From Pengzhenrongella sp031582905 (lineage in GTDB: Bacteria > Actinomycetota > Actinomycetes > Actinomycetales > Cellulomonadaceae), in contig NZ_CP133990.1 in assembly GCF_031582905.1 (NCBI RefSeq), positions 682,001 through 746,000 of the forward strand: a stretch of 64,000 nt of DNA, written 5' to 3'. Each line of letters begins with the position of its first letter. Within the stretch, counting starts at the first letter, position 1. The notes beneath the pieces are model-generated. The model was not told the DNA's origin. It worked only from the letters and a program-made list of their open reading frames with translations, and did not search any database. Shown here piece after piece: positions 29,397 through 38,976 of this stretch. A program made the translations under genes and the position numbers.

Positions 29397-31029
29397 TCAC
29401 TCCTCGCGGACGGTCCCCGCCTGGACGACCCACCGCCGACCGACCCGCACCGCGTCGAGCATGCGGCGGTCGTGCGTGACCAGCAGCAGCGTGCCGGTGT
29501 AGGACTCCAGGGCCGCCTCGAGCTGCTCGATCGCCGGCAGGTCGAGGTGGTTGCTCGGCTCGTCGAGCACCAGCAGGTTGACCCCGCGGGCCTGGAGCAG
29601 CGCGAGGGCGGCGCGCGTCCGCTCCCCGGGGGACAGCGACGCCGTCGGGCGCAGGACGTGCGCCGCGCGCAGCCCGAACTTGGCCAGCAGCGTCCGGACC
29701 TCGGCGTCCGGCCAGTCGGGCACCTGGGCGGCGAACGCGTCACGCAGCGGCGCAGGGAGTCCAGCACCGCCCGCGCCTGGTCCACCTCGCCGACGGCGAC
29801 GCTCGCACCGAGGGACGCCGTGCCGGCGTCGAGCGGGACGCGGCCCAGGAGCGCGCGGAGCAACGTCGTCTTGCCCGCCCCGTTGGGCCCCGTGACGGCG
29901 ACCCGGTCGCCGGCGTCGAGCTGCAGGTCGACGGGGCCCAGCGTGAAGCCACCCCGCCGCACCACCGCACCGCGCAGCGTGGCGGCCACCGAGCTGCCAC
30001 GGGGTGCGGCGGCGATCTCGTACCGCAGCTCCCACTCCTTGCGCGGCTCGGCCACCTCCTCGAGCCGTTCGATCATCCGGTCGGTCTGCCGGGCCTTGGC
30101 GGCCTGCTTCTCCGACCCCTCGCGCATGTGGTGGCGGATGTTCTTGTCCGGGTCGCCCTTGCGCACGGCGTTGCGCACACCCTTGTCCATCCAGCCGCGC
30201 TGCGTCCGGCCGCGCTCCTCCAGGCCCGCGCGCCGGTCGGCGTACTGGTCGTAGGCCTCGCGGGCGTGGCGGCGCGCGGTCTCGCGCTCCTCGAGGTAGG
30301 CGTCGTAGCCGCCGCCGTAGACCGCGACCTGCTGCTGGGCGAGGTCGAGCTCGACGACGCTGGTCACGCACCGGGCGAGGAACTCCCGGTCGTGCGAGAC
30401 GACGACGACGCCGGCGCGCTGCCCCTGCACGAACGCCTCCAGGCGGGCCAGCCCGTCCAGGTCGAGGTCGTTGGTCGGCTCGTCGAGGAGCAGCACGTCG
30501 AACCGGGACAGCAGCAGCGCGGCGAGCCCGACCCGTGCCGCCTGCCCACCGGACAGGCCGGTCATGGGGTGCTCGAGGTCCAGGCGCAGCCCGAGGTCGG
30601 CGAGCACCTGGGCCGTGCGCTCCTCGAGGTCCGCCGCGCCCAGCGCCATCCACCGGTCGAACGCGCGCGCGTAGGCGTCGTCGGACCCGGGCTCGCCGGT
30701 GGCCAGCCCCTGGGCGGCGTCGTCGAGCGCGGCCTGGGCGTCGGCGACGCCGGTCCGGCGGGCGAGGTGCTCGGCCACGCTCTCCCCGGCCCGGCGCTCG
30801 ACCTCCTGGGGGAGCCAGCCCACGAGGGCGTCCGCGGGGACGTCGTCACCGAGCCGGTCGCCGGGGCGTCGATCCCGGCCAGGATGCGCAGCAGGGTCGA
30901 CTTGCCCGCGCCGTTGGCACCCACGAGGCCGACGACGTCACCGGGGCCGACGGTCAGCGACAGGTCGTCGAAGAGCGTGCGGTCGGCGTACGCGGCACCC
31001 ACGCCGCGGGCCAGGAGGGTGGCGGTCAT
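29397..31029 (-). CDS. ABC-F family ATPase, two frameshifts
   Basis: Restored product about 544 residues with two ATP-binding domains and no membrane helix. Domain 1: Walker A VGANGAGKSTLLRIL, signature LSGGQAARVGLAALLL, Walker B VLLLDEPTNDLDLD. Inter-domain linker (about 250-330) is Arg/Glu-rich with REAYDQYADRRAGLEER. Domain 2: TGPNGAGKTTLLRAL, LSPGERTRAALALL, LLVLDEPSNHLDLP. ABC-F proteins act on ribosomes, as translation factors or in antibiotic resistance; this two-domain type resembles the YheS/Uup or macrolide-resistance-like branches, not decided here. One base missing at 30863-30866 and another at 29755-29757. Confidence 0.88.
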
Positions 31030-31063
31030 GCCCCGAGTCTCCCAGTGCCCGGCCTCGGCGGTG

Positions 31064-31109
31064 ACGACGGGAGCCGCTCGCCCCGGTCACGGGGAGCGGC
31101 TCCGGTCGT
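31064..31109 (-). terminator. Strong hairpin at the end of the GH114 gene
   Basis: GGAGCCGCT (31070-31078) pairs with AGCGGCTCC (31095-31103), extended inside by CCCC/GGGG and outside by ACGAC/GTCGT. It lies between the GH114 stop and the ABC-F start, so it probably ends the exopolysaccharide operon. No T run. Confidence 0.6.
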
Positions 31110-31122
31110 GCTCGGTCGGGGG

Positions 31123-32130
31123 TCAGCAGGGCGTGCGCGGCACGTCCAGGTCCCAGCCCTTGAGCATCGAGCTGAAGCCGAGCGACCGCGTGAGGTCGCA
31201 GAACTGCGCGGGCTCGAGCTCGTACTCGACGTGCAGGACGGGCTTGCCGGCGCGCACGAACGGCAGCAGCGCCTCGCACTCGTCGTACATCGCGCACTCC
31301 TCGTTGACGGCGAAGTCGAAGTGCGGCTCGAGGAGTGCGACCTGCTCGACGTCGTTCTTGAGCCCCACGGCGAGACCGCGCTCGTGGGCCAGCCGCGCGA
31401 GCTCGCGGTTGTACGTGGCCTGGTCCTCGCCGGTCAGCGGGAACCCGGAGCGGTTGACCCAGGCGTCGACGTTGTCCGGTTCGACGGCGTCGAAGCCCTT
31501 CTCGGCGCACAGGTCCATCCGCGCGGCCATGATCGGCAGCAGGACGTCCAGGCGCCGGACGTCGACCCACCGCTCGTCCGGCCAGTCCTCGAGCGGCTCG
31601 CCGAGGACCTCGTCCGGGAAGGTGGCGCTGTCCGGCCGCCACGGCTCGTACGTGCCCGCACTGACGTAGCAGATCACGCGGCGGTCCAGTGCGTGCAGCG
31701 CCTCGACCTGCGCCGCCGAGGTGTCGAAGAGGTCCACGTCGTACACCTGCGCGTCCACGCTCGGGTCCAGCACGCCGGTGAGCTGCCACTGCCAGGTGAC
31801 CTGGGCCGGCGGCACCCACCGATCGGGCGTGGGGGTGGGTGACGGGTCCGGTGTCGGCGCCGGGGTGGGGTCCGGTGTCGGGCTCGGGGTCGGGGTCGGG
31901 GTCGGGCTCGGCGTCGGCATGGTGGGGCTCGGTGGCGGGGGCGGCTGCGGTGCGGGGAACGCGGGCATCGGCGGCAGGGCGGGCCAGGGGATCGACGGCG
32001 GCATCGGCTCGGTCGGCGTCGGGATCGGCGGGACGCTGGGCCAGGGGACGGGCCACCACGGCCCCAGCCAGCCACCGACGCCCACGACGAGTACGCCCAC
32101 CCAGGCGACCAGCGCCTGCCGGGCGTTCAT
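31123..32130 (-). CDS. GH114 family glycoside hydrolase (Ega3-like endo-alpha-1,4-galactosaminidase), anchored
   Basis: 335 residues. One N-terminal helix (ALVAWVGVLVVGVGGW) without a lipobox, a Pro/Thr/Ser linker to about residue 100 suited to crossing the wall, then a TIM-barrel domain. GH114 motifs: WQWQLTGVLD, VICYVSAGTYEPWRPD, KGFDAVEPDNVDAW (acidic catalytic region) and SMLKGWDLD at the end. Fungal Ega3, the characterised GH114, cleaves the GalN part of galactosaminogalactan. Last gene of the operon; its ATG overlaps the GH135 stop (ATGA). Probably trims or releases the polymer at the cell surface. Intact. Confidence 0.86.
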   Translation of the reverse strand: MNARQALVAWVGVLVVGVGGWLGPWWPVPWPSVPPIPTPTEPMPPSIPWPALPPMPAFPAPQPPPPPSPTMPTPSPTPTPTPSPTPDPTPAPTPDPSPTPTPDRWVPPAQVTWQWQLTGVLDPSVDAQVYDVDLFDTSAAQVEALHALDRRVICYVSAGTYEPWRPDSATFPDEVLGEPLEDWPDERWVDVRRLDVLLPIMAARMDLCAEKGFDAVEPDNVDAWVNRSGFPLTGEDQATYNRELARLAHERGLAVGLKNDVEQVALLEPHFDFAVNEECAMYDECEALLPFVRAGKPVLHVEYELEPAQFCDLTRSLGFSSMLKGWDLDVPRTPC

Positions 32131-32837
32131 CGTGCTGCCGTCTGCGACGTGGTGGCGCGCACGGCGTCCAGGAGCTGGTCGGGCAGGTGGTCCCAGGGGT
32201 TCTCGCCGCGCCCGTCGGTGAGGAAGACGCTGCGGGCGTGCCGGTCGGCGGCCAGGGCGAGGCCCGGGCCGAACTCCTCGTCCGGCACGGTGTGGACGAG
32301 GTGGCAGAAGCGGCTCGCGGGGAACCGGGTGACCCACGTGGGCACCTTCAGCCCGACGTACTGCGACCACGTGCCCTCGAACGTCACGGTGACGTTCGCC
32401 AGGTCGAGGTACCCCGGGTGCGGGTGGGTCCCGGGGTTGAGGACGACGAACCGCGCCTTGGCGGTGCGCGCGGCGAGCACGGCCTGCGCGTAGTGCTCGA
32501 GCTTCTCCAGCCCGGGGCTCACCTGGTCCATGAAGACGCCCTCGATCCCGTACCGCCGGTGGTAGGCGGCGACCTCCTGGGCGATCTCGGGGATCGGACG
32601 GCGACCGTAGTCGGTGTCCACGTACCCGATGATCCGCACCCCGGCGGCGATGAGCGCGTCCACGATGGCCTTGTAGGACGGGTCCGGCTCCGCCCCCGCA
32701 CCGTTGTAGACGTTCATCACCACGAACCGCAGGCGGTGCGGGATCTCGGTGAGGCGCTGCCAGTCGAAGGGCTGCGCCGCCGGGTGGAAGTAGGCCGGGA
32801 CGCCCAGCGTCAGAGCGGCGATCGGGTCGGGTGTCAT
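32127..32837 (-). CDS. GH135 / spherulation-specific family 4 hydrolase (Sph3-like)
   Basis: 236 residues, no signal peptide or helix seen. VPAYFHPAAQPFDWQRLTE, VMNVYNGAGAEPDPSYK, IIGYVDTDYGRR, GIEGVFMDQVSPG and VTVTFEGTW follow the PF12138/GH135 TIM barrel. Aspergillus Sph3 cleaves the GalNAc part of galactosaminogalactan and is needed for its synthesis. The catalytic Asp-Glu pair of Sph3 seems to be Asp-Gln here (MDQ), while the later Glu (TFEGT) is kept, so activity needs testing. Both ends overlap neighbours by 4 bp (ATGA), placing it firmly in the operon. Lack of an export signal suggests a cytoplasmic role or undetected targeting. Confidence 0.82.
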   Translation of the reverse strand: MTPDPIAALTLGVPAYFHPAAQPFDWQRLTEIPHRLRFVVMNVYNGAGAEPDPSYKAIVDALIAAGVRIIGYVDTDYGRRPIPEIAQEVAAYHRRYGIEGVFMDQVSPGLEKLEHYAQAVLAARTAKARFVVLNPGTHPHPGYLDLANVTVTFEGTWSQYVGLKVPTWVTRFPASRFCHLVHTVPDEEFGPGLALAADRHARSVFLTDGRGENPWDHLPDQLLDAVRATTSQTAAR

Positions 32838-34349
32838 CGGTGCATCCCTACGCTTCGGTACTGCGATGCGGTCGTCGGAACCAGGAGGAGCAGCAGCCCG
32901 GTGAAGACGACGAGGTGCGTGACCTCGAGCGTCCCCACCGACGCGGACGTGAGCGGCCAGCGCAGCGCGGTGTCGATCACAAGCGCCGTCGTCGCGAGCC
33001 CCAGCGCCAGGCCGTGACGGCCGAGCGACAGCAGGAGGGTCTGCAGGAGGAACGCCACGCCGAGCACGGCGTAGGCGATCGTGCCGTACACGAAGAGCCG
33101 GCGGTCGATGTCGTCCGTGTCGTAGAGCGTCACCACGACGAGCACGAGCACGGCGAGCAGCGCCGCGTAACCCAGCACGTTGAGCAGCAGGGCGGAGACG
33201 GCGCGGGAGCGGAAGGAGGCGGCCGACGTCGTCTCGTGCAGGACGGCGGCTCCGCGGCTGCGCAGCCGGTGCACCAGCCACTCCACCACACCGAGGCTCG
33301 CCACGAGCGGGAGCATCATCAGCACGATGGCCCCGCTGTGGACGTCCTGGCGGCGGGTGAGGACGTCCACCACCGCGAAGGACACCAGTCCGGCGGTGAC
33401 GGCGCCGTACGCGAAGTAGAGCAGGCCCATCGACCGCAGCGTGGCGTTGCCAGCCAACGTGCTGCGCAGCGACCGGCCCACGCCGGCCGCGTTGGCGTTG
33501 AGCTGGGTGACGGCCGCCCACACGGCGCCGACGGGGCACAGCGTCAGGAGCGCCAGCACGAGCGGTCGGTCGAGCGCGTCGGCCGGCAGGAGCAGGGCGA
33601 CGGAGGCCAGCACGACACCGGGGAGAGGACGAGTAGCAGCAGGCGGTCGGCGTGGAGCACGAGCAGCACGGTCGCGGCGGCCATGTACACGAGCTGCACA
33701 CCGGCCAGGACCCCGGCGGCCAGGAACGTCGGCGCGACCACGCCCACCACGATGAGGACCGCGAGCATGCCGCCGGCCGCCACGAGCGACGTCCGGAACA
33801 GCGACGTCGCGGCCCGGTGCTCACCCCACCCGATCAGCATGTTGCCGACGACGGAGACGCCCTGGCTCAGACCGCAGGCGGCGATGGTGGCGCCGAGCAG
33901 CAGCACGGGACCGGCGCCGGGGGCAGGCTGCCGAACGCCACCGCGTAGAGGAGGCCGGGCAGGCCGTACAGCAGGCCACGCATCAGGTGGCGCAGGATCG
34001 GCCCCCGCCACCGGTCGGTGGGTGTGCCGAGGTCGATGGGGCGGCGGGGCACCATGGCGTACAGCGTGTCGGCGAGGTCGAAGACGCTCGCCGAGTTGTA
34101 GACCATCCGCGCGATCCGGTCGTTGATGCCTGCGGCCTCGAGGCCGGCCGCGATCTCGAACGAATCCACCGCCTGCGTGCAGAGCTCGTTGTACGTGCGG
34201 CTGAGCTGGGCCACGCTTGAGGTCAGGTCGCGCCGGTCGTCCTCGACCGGCAACGGCGTGACCGTCCCGTTGGCCAGGGACGGCGGGTCGACGTGCCACG
34301 CGAGGCCTTCGGTGACCGCGCCCTGGTCGACCGCGGTCGGGGCGCTCAT
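32834..34349 (-). CDS. PelG-like polytopic membrane protein with N-terminal cytoplasmic domain, two frameshifts
   Basis: Restored product about 505 residues. The first 125 residues are soluble, with a helical stretch SRTYNELCTQAVDSFE and AAGINDRIARMVYNSASVFDLA; then about ten to twelve helices with few charges, such as GAGPVLLLGATIAACGLSQG and GLLYFAYGAVTAGLVSFAVV. Position right after a PelF-like gene, helix number and length suggest the PelG role, the membrane partner that moves the polymer outward, but sequence resemblance is weak and the N-terminal domain is not part of Pseudomonas PelG. Breaks, one base short each: 33919-33923 and 33620-33623. Start overlaps the PelF-like stop (ATGA), and its stop overlaps the GH135 start. 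Confidence 0.7.
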
Positions 34350-35844
34350 GAGCGGGCCGGGCGCAGGTGACGACCCGCCCGTTTAGGTCGGGCGTGGGCG
34401 CCGTGCGTCCGCCGGACGGGGGCCGCCCGGGGCATCTCGCGGGGTGCGTTGGCCAGCGTGCTGGTGTAGATCCCGCGGAAGGCCTGCAGCATCTGGTCGA
34501 TCTGGAACAGGTCCAGCGCACGCTCCCGCGCGTCGGCGGCCATCTGCAGGCGCAGGTCGTCGTCCGCGAGCAGCCGCTCGCAGGCGGCGGCGAACGCGGC
34601 GGGGTCCCGGGGCGGGACGAGGAGCCCGGCGTCGCCGACCACCTCCGGCACACCCCCACCTCGGTGGACACCGTCGCGCGGCCGCACATCATGGCCTCCA
34701 TCACGGTGTACGGCAGGCCCTCGGAGATGCTGGAGAGGGCGACGATCGTGGAGGACTGGTACGCGGTGGTGACGGGCCGCACGGGCCCCTCGAAGGTGAC
34801 GGCGTCGCCGAGGGCGAGCTCGTCGGCCACCCGCCGCACGTTCGCCTCGTAGGCCTGGTTGCCCTCGGGCGTCGGCCCGAACAGGCGGAGCACGACGTCC
34901 GGCCGCTTCTCGCGCACGAGGGCGAAGGCCCGCAGGAGGGTCTCCAGGTCCTTGAGGGGATCGATCCGGCCGACCCAGCCGATGGTCGGGACCTGCGGCT
35001 CCTGCACCAGGGCGGGGTAGTCCGCGGCGTGCACGCCGTTGAAGGCGGTGGCGATGGTGTCCGGGTCGGCGCCGTGCCGGGTCTCCCAGCGGTGGTTGTA
35101 GAAGTTGACCGGCACGATCTGGTCCGACGACGCGTACCCAGTGGCGCAGATCCGGCGGAAGATCGCCAGCAGGATGGCCTTCACGGGCCAGCGGTAGCGC
35201 ACGGTCCGGAACGACAGGTACCGCTCCCGGAGATACACACCGTGCTCCGACATCACCAGCGGGGTGCCGTTCGTCCACTTCGCCGCGAGGGCGAGCAGCA
35301 CGGGGATGCCGTTGGAGACGGCGTGGCACAGGTCGGCCTGCACGACCGGCGCCGAGAGCGGCCGCAGGAAGTGCTCGATGAGCTCGGTGGCCTCGACGGC
35401 CTCACGCATGCGCAGCGGCGCCTCGTCGTGGACGCGTCCCCAGAGCTCGGCGAGCAGGCTCACGGCCTCGTCCGTCTGCAGTGCGGCGGTGAGGTCGTAC
35501 CGCTGCGCGAAGTGGAACAGCTCGCGCAGCGCCCGCGTGAACTCCTCCTGGCGCGGCTCGCCGGACAGGGCGGCCCACAGGAACGGCCGGTACAGGGACA
35601 TGAAGAGCGCGCGGGTCGCGGGGTTGGGCCGCGACGGCTGCGACCCCCAGGCCCAGAGCGGGACGACCACGAGCTTGCCGACGTTGCGCGGCATGTCGAA
35701 GACCGCGCGGTCGGCCGTCCCCCCGGTCACCGCGACGACGTCGAAGTCCACCTCGTCCAGCCCACGGATGAGCTGGTCGCACCACGTGCTCACCCCGCCG
35801 GTCACGAACGGGTAGCACCCCTCCGCCAAGAGCGCCACCTTCAT
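34346..35844 (-). CDS. pelF: PelF-like family 4 glycosyltransferase, one frameshift
   Basis: Restored product about 499 residues, close to PelF length. MKVALLAEGCYPFVTGGVST with GGVS, SEHGVYLRERYL, NGVHAADYP, GRIDPLKDLETLLRAF and the donor site SEGLPYTVMEAMMCGRATV are highly typical of PelF, the soluble UDP-sugar polymerase of the Pel system. The region before the GT-B linker (LYRPFLWAA, RELFHFAQRYD, CHAVSNGIPVLLA) is the PelF-specific DUF3492 part. In Pel it polymerises GalNAc units with membrane partners. The C run at 34653-34657 is one base short (TEVG-GVPEVVGDAG). ATG overlaps the galE stop (ATGA). Confidence 0.88.
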
Positions 35845-36863
35845 GTCAACAGCCCCCACTCGTGCACGTCATCTGTCCTGACCGTTGGTACTCGGCTCCA
35901 GGGAGCCGACCGCTGTGCGCCGTCCCAGGCGCTCTCGACCATCGCGGTCAGGTCCCGCTGCGCCGTCCAGCCCAGCAGCCGCCGGGCCAGGGACGCGTCG
36001 GCGACCATCCCCGCCGGGTCCCCGGGCCGCCGCGGCAGGATCGCCGGCGTCGTGTCGCGTCCGGTGACCCGGCCGATGGTCGTCAGCACCTCGCGGACGG
36101 TGTACCCCCGGCCGCAGCCGATGTTCACGACCTCGTGCCGGGGCCCGGAGGTGTCGAGCAGGCGTGCCGCCGCGACGTGCGCCTCGGCGAGGTCCTGGAC
36201 GTGGATGTAGTCACGCACGCACGTGCCGTCGCGGGTCGGGTAGTCGTCGCCGAACACCACGGGCCGCTCCCCGGCAGCCAGCGCCCGGAACACGAGGGGG
36301 AACAGGTTGGTGCCCCCGGTGTCGGCGAGCTCGGGGTCGGCGCACCCGACGACGTTGAAGTACCGCAGGCACACCGTGGCCAGGCCGAGCGCCTCGGCGG
36401 CGTCCTCGACCATCCACTCGCTCATGAGCTTCGTGCGGCCGTACGGGCTCTGCGGACGCGCCGGCGCGTCCTCGCCGACGCTGTCGTCGTCCGGGCTGCC
36501 GTAGACGGCAGCGCTCGACGAGAACACCAGGCGCGAGACCCCCTCGGCCGCCATCGCGTCGAGCAGGGTCAGGGTCCCCACGACGTTCTCGCGGTGGTAG
36601 TGGAGCGGCTGCGCCACGGACTCGGCCACCGACTTCTTCGCGGCCAGGTGCACGACCCCGGTGACTGCGCTCCCACGCAGCGCCGCACGCACCCCGGCGC
36701 CGTCGAGCACCGAACCCTGCACGAGCGGCACGGACGACGGCACGCGGTCGGCGTCACCGGTGGACAGGTCGTCCAGGACGACGACGCCCTGCCCGGCGTC
36801 GATGAGCGAACGGACGACGTGGCTGCCGATGTAGCCGGCTCCACCTGTCACTAGCCATGTCAT
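35841..36863 (-). CDS. galE: UDP-glucose/UDP-GlcNAc 4-epimerase
   Basis: 340 residues, intact. NAD loop VTGGAGYIGSHVV, VVLDDLSTG, catalytic SSSAAVYG and Y-x3-K in SPYGRTKLMSEW, NVVG and CVRDYIHVQDLAEAH are canonical GalE. It would make UDP-GalNAc from UDP-GlcNAc, the donor for a GalNAc polymer; the fungal cluster has the matching epimerase Uge3. Starts 46 bp after glmS on the same strand and its stop overlaps the PelF-like start. Whether it accepts N-acetyl sugars cannot be read from sequence alone. Confidence 0.9.
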   Translation of the reverse strand: MTWLVTGGAGYIGSHVVRSLIDAGQGVVVLDDLSTGDADRVPSSVPLVQGSVLDGAGVRAALRGSAVTGVVHLAAKKSVAESVAQPLHYHRENVVGTLTLLDAMAAEGVSRLVFSSSAAVYGSPDDDSVGEDAPARPQSPYGRTKLMSEWMVEDAAEALGLATVCLRYFNVVGCADPELADTGGTNLFPLVFRALAAGERPVVFGDDYPTRDGTCVRDYIHVQDLAEAHVAAARLLDTSGPRHEVVNIGCGRGYTVREVLTTIGRVTGRDTTPAILPRRPGDPAGMVADASLARRLLGWTAQRDLTAMVESAWDGAQRSAPWSRVPTVRTDDVHEWGLLT

Positions 36864-36909
36864 GCGAGGTGCCCCCAGAGTGTCTGCGTGGTGCGGCCGG
36901 TTCGTGGGT

Positions 36910-38697
36910 CTACAGGACCGTGACCGACTTGGCGAGGTTGCGTGGCTTGTCGGCGTCGCGCCCGAGCGCGATGGCGAGCGAGCGAGCCAGGTGCTGGAGC
37001 GCCACGACGCTCTCCAACGGACCCCACGGGTGGTCACCGGTCGCGAGCACGGGGAAGGCCGAGTCCGGCCGGGAGCCGATCCGGATGATCCGCCCGCCCC
37101 GCGCGCTCATCTCCGCGGCCGCGGAGGCGAGCCGGGCCGGTGCGCCGCTCTCGATCACGACGACCGGTGTGCCCTCCTCGATGAGGGCGATGGGGCCGTG
37201 CTTCAGCTCGCCGGCGGCGATCGCGTCCGCCCACCGGTAGGTGATCTCCTTGAGCTTGAGCGCCCCCTCGGCGGCGTACGGCAGGCCGGCGCCCCGCGAC
37301 ACGAAGAACCACCCCGCGGCCGCGGCGATCTCGCCGGCGAGCGCGTCGGCGATGGGGAAGGCCGTCAGGTGGGCGTGCTCGAGGCGGTCCGGCATGGCGC
37401 GCAGGGCTGCCACGTGCCGGCGGATCTCGGCGACCGGGGCGGAGCGCGTGGCCGCGGCGTGCGCGAGCGCGAGCGCCGAGCCGGTGAGGACCTGGGCGGT
37501 GAAGGTCTTGGTCGCGGCCACCCCGATCTCGGGGCCGGCGCTGCAGTCGACGACGGCGTCCGCCTGCCGCGACAGCGTGGAGTACGGGTTGTTGGTGATC
37601 GCGAGGACGGGACCGTCCACGGCATCCACCGCTGAGAGCACGTCCGCGGTCTCGCCCGACTGCGACACGGCGACCGTCAGCGTCCCCGGAGGCGGCGAGG
37701 CCTCGTGCTCCGACGCGGTCACGAGGCTCGTGGGGAGCCCCGAGACGGTGCGGAAGACCCGCGCCGCGGCCGCCGAGGCGTACAGCGAGGAGCCGCAGGC
37801 CACGAACTCGACCGCGCGAACCTCGGGCAGCGCCAGGTCCGACCACAGCGCGCCGCCGTCCACGCCCGGCAGGACCCGGTTCAGCAGCCGTGCGGCCGCC
37901 GCGGGCTGCTCGGAGATCTCCTTCTCCATGAAGTCCTGGAAGACGCCCATCTCCGCGTCCTCGGCCGCCCAGTCCACGGTCACGGCCGCGCGGGCAGGGA
38001 TCTCGGCGCCGGTCGCGTCGTACCAGTGCATCGTGTCGTCGAGCTCGACGACGTCACCGTCCTCCATGGCGTGCACGTGCGCGACGGTCCCGACCAGCGC
38101 GGCGACGTCGGACGCCGCGAAGTGGCCGTCGTCGGACGAGCCGACGACCAGCGGCGACCGGCGGCAGGCGAGGACCACTGTCCCGGTGCCGGCGCCCGTG
38201 ACGGCCAGCGCCCACGTGCCGCGGAGGTCCGCGACGGCGGCCTGCACCGCGTCGACCAGCCGCACGCCCCGGGACAGCCCCTCCTCGACCAGGTGTGCGA
38301 CGACCTCCGTGTCCACCTGGGAGCGGAACGCGTGGCCACGGCGCTCGAGGCGGGCACGCAGCTCGTCGGCGTTGTCGATGATGCCGTTGTGGACGACCGC
38401 GACGCTGCCCGCGCAGTCGACGTGCGGGTGTGCGTTCTCCTCCGAGACGCGTCCGTGCGTCGCCCAGCGCGTGTGTCCGATGCCCGTCCCGCAGTCGTCG
38501 GGCAGCCCGTCGTCCATGACCCGGCTCGTGAGCGCGCACAGCCGACCGACGGACCGGACGGTGAGCGGTGTCGCCCGACCGGGTGAGGTGACCGTCACCC
38601 CTGCGGAGTCGTAGCCGCGGTACTCCAGGCGGCGCAGCGCCGGGAGCAGGAAGTCCTGGGCGCGGTCACCCCGGCGACAGGCAACGATTCCGCACAT
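36910..38697 (-). CDS. glmS: Glutamine-fructose-6-phosphate aminotransferase (isomerizing)
   Basis: 595 residues, intact. MCGIVACRRG gives the N-terminal nucleophile Cys after Met removal, RRLEYRGYDSAG and HTRWATHG complete the class II glutaminase domain. The two SIS domains hold ACGSSLYASAAAARV, SQSGETADVLSAV and the C-terminal KPRNLAKSVTVL. It makes glucosamine-6-P, the entry to UDP-GlcNAc and, with galE, to UDP-GalNAc. A strong GGGGGAGGA ribosome site at 38704-38712 precedes ATG 38697. It is the first gene of the exopolysaccharide operon, which suggests a dedicated precursor supply and perhaps a second glmS elsewhere. Confidence 0.93.
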   Translation of the reverse strand: MCGIVACRRGDRAQDFLLPALRRLEYRGYDSAGVTVTSPGRATPLTVRSVGRLCALTSRVMDDGLPDDCGTGIGHTRWATHGRVSEENAHPHVDCAGSVAVVHNGIIDNADELRARLERRGHAFRSQVDTEVVAHLVEEGLSRGVRLVDAVQAAVADLRGTWALAVTGAGTGTVVLACRRSPLVVGSSDDGHFAASDVAALVGTVAHVHAMEDGDVVELDDTMHWYDATGAEIPARAAVTVDWAAEDAEMGVFQDFMEKEISEQPAAAARLLNRVLPGVDGGALWSDLALPEVRAVEFVACGSSLYASAAAARVFRTVSGLPTSLVTASEHEASPPPGTLTVAVSQSGETADVLSAVDAVDGPVLAITNNPYSTLSRQADAVVDCSAGPEIGVAATKTFTAQVLTGSALALAHAAATRSAPVAEIRRHVAALRAMPDRLEHAHLTAFPIADALAGEIAAAAGWFFVSRGAGLPYAAEGALKLKEITYRWADAIAAGELKHGPIALIEEGTPVVVIESGAPARLASAAAEMSARGGRIIRIGSRPDSAFPVLATGDHPWGPLESVVALQHLARSLAIALGRDADKPRNLAKSVTVL

Positions 38698-38976
38698 CGG
38701 CAGTCCTCCCCCAAGGAAGCCCGGTGACGGCCTGGACCGTGCGCCACGACGAGTGGGCACGGTGCCGTTCTGTACGCCGGTCGACCGGCCGGGCGGCGCG
38801 AACGCCGTGGCAAGTAGTACCACCGGAGAGCGGGGCAAAGCCATCAAAAACGGACATACCTACCTAAATCACCCCGATGCTCGTACAGTCGCAACGCGAG
38901 GCGGCCCGTACCGGAGGTTGCCCGTCCGTGCCACCGCACGCCGAGGTACAGCGCCTCCCCACACCCGAGGATCTCC
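38698..38976. promoter_or_regulatory. Divergent control region between glmS operon and the deacetylase gene
   Basis: 279 bp without a gene. An unusually AT-rich stretch (38834-38890) contains CAAAAAC, a tandem ACCTACCT and CTAAAT, rare in this genome. TACAGT at 38885-38890 could be a -10 for the plus-strand gene. GTGG...CCAC and GCGGGG...CCCCG small dyads flank it. The long leaders on both sides (over 80 nt each) leave room for regulation. No riboswitch family could be matched. Confidence 0.5.

Noticed and set aside
38834..38900. A c-di-GMP (GEMM) riboswitch, suggested by GCAAAGCC and ACCTACCT.
   Set aside because: The elements are not in the right order or strand to form the known core helices.
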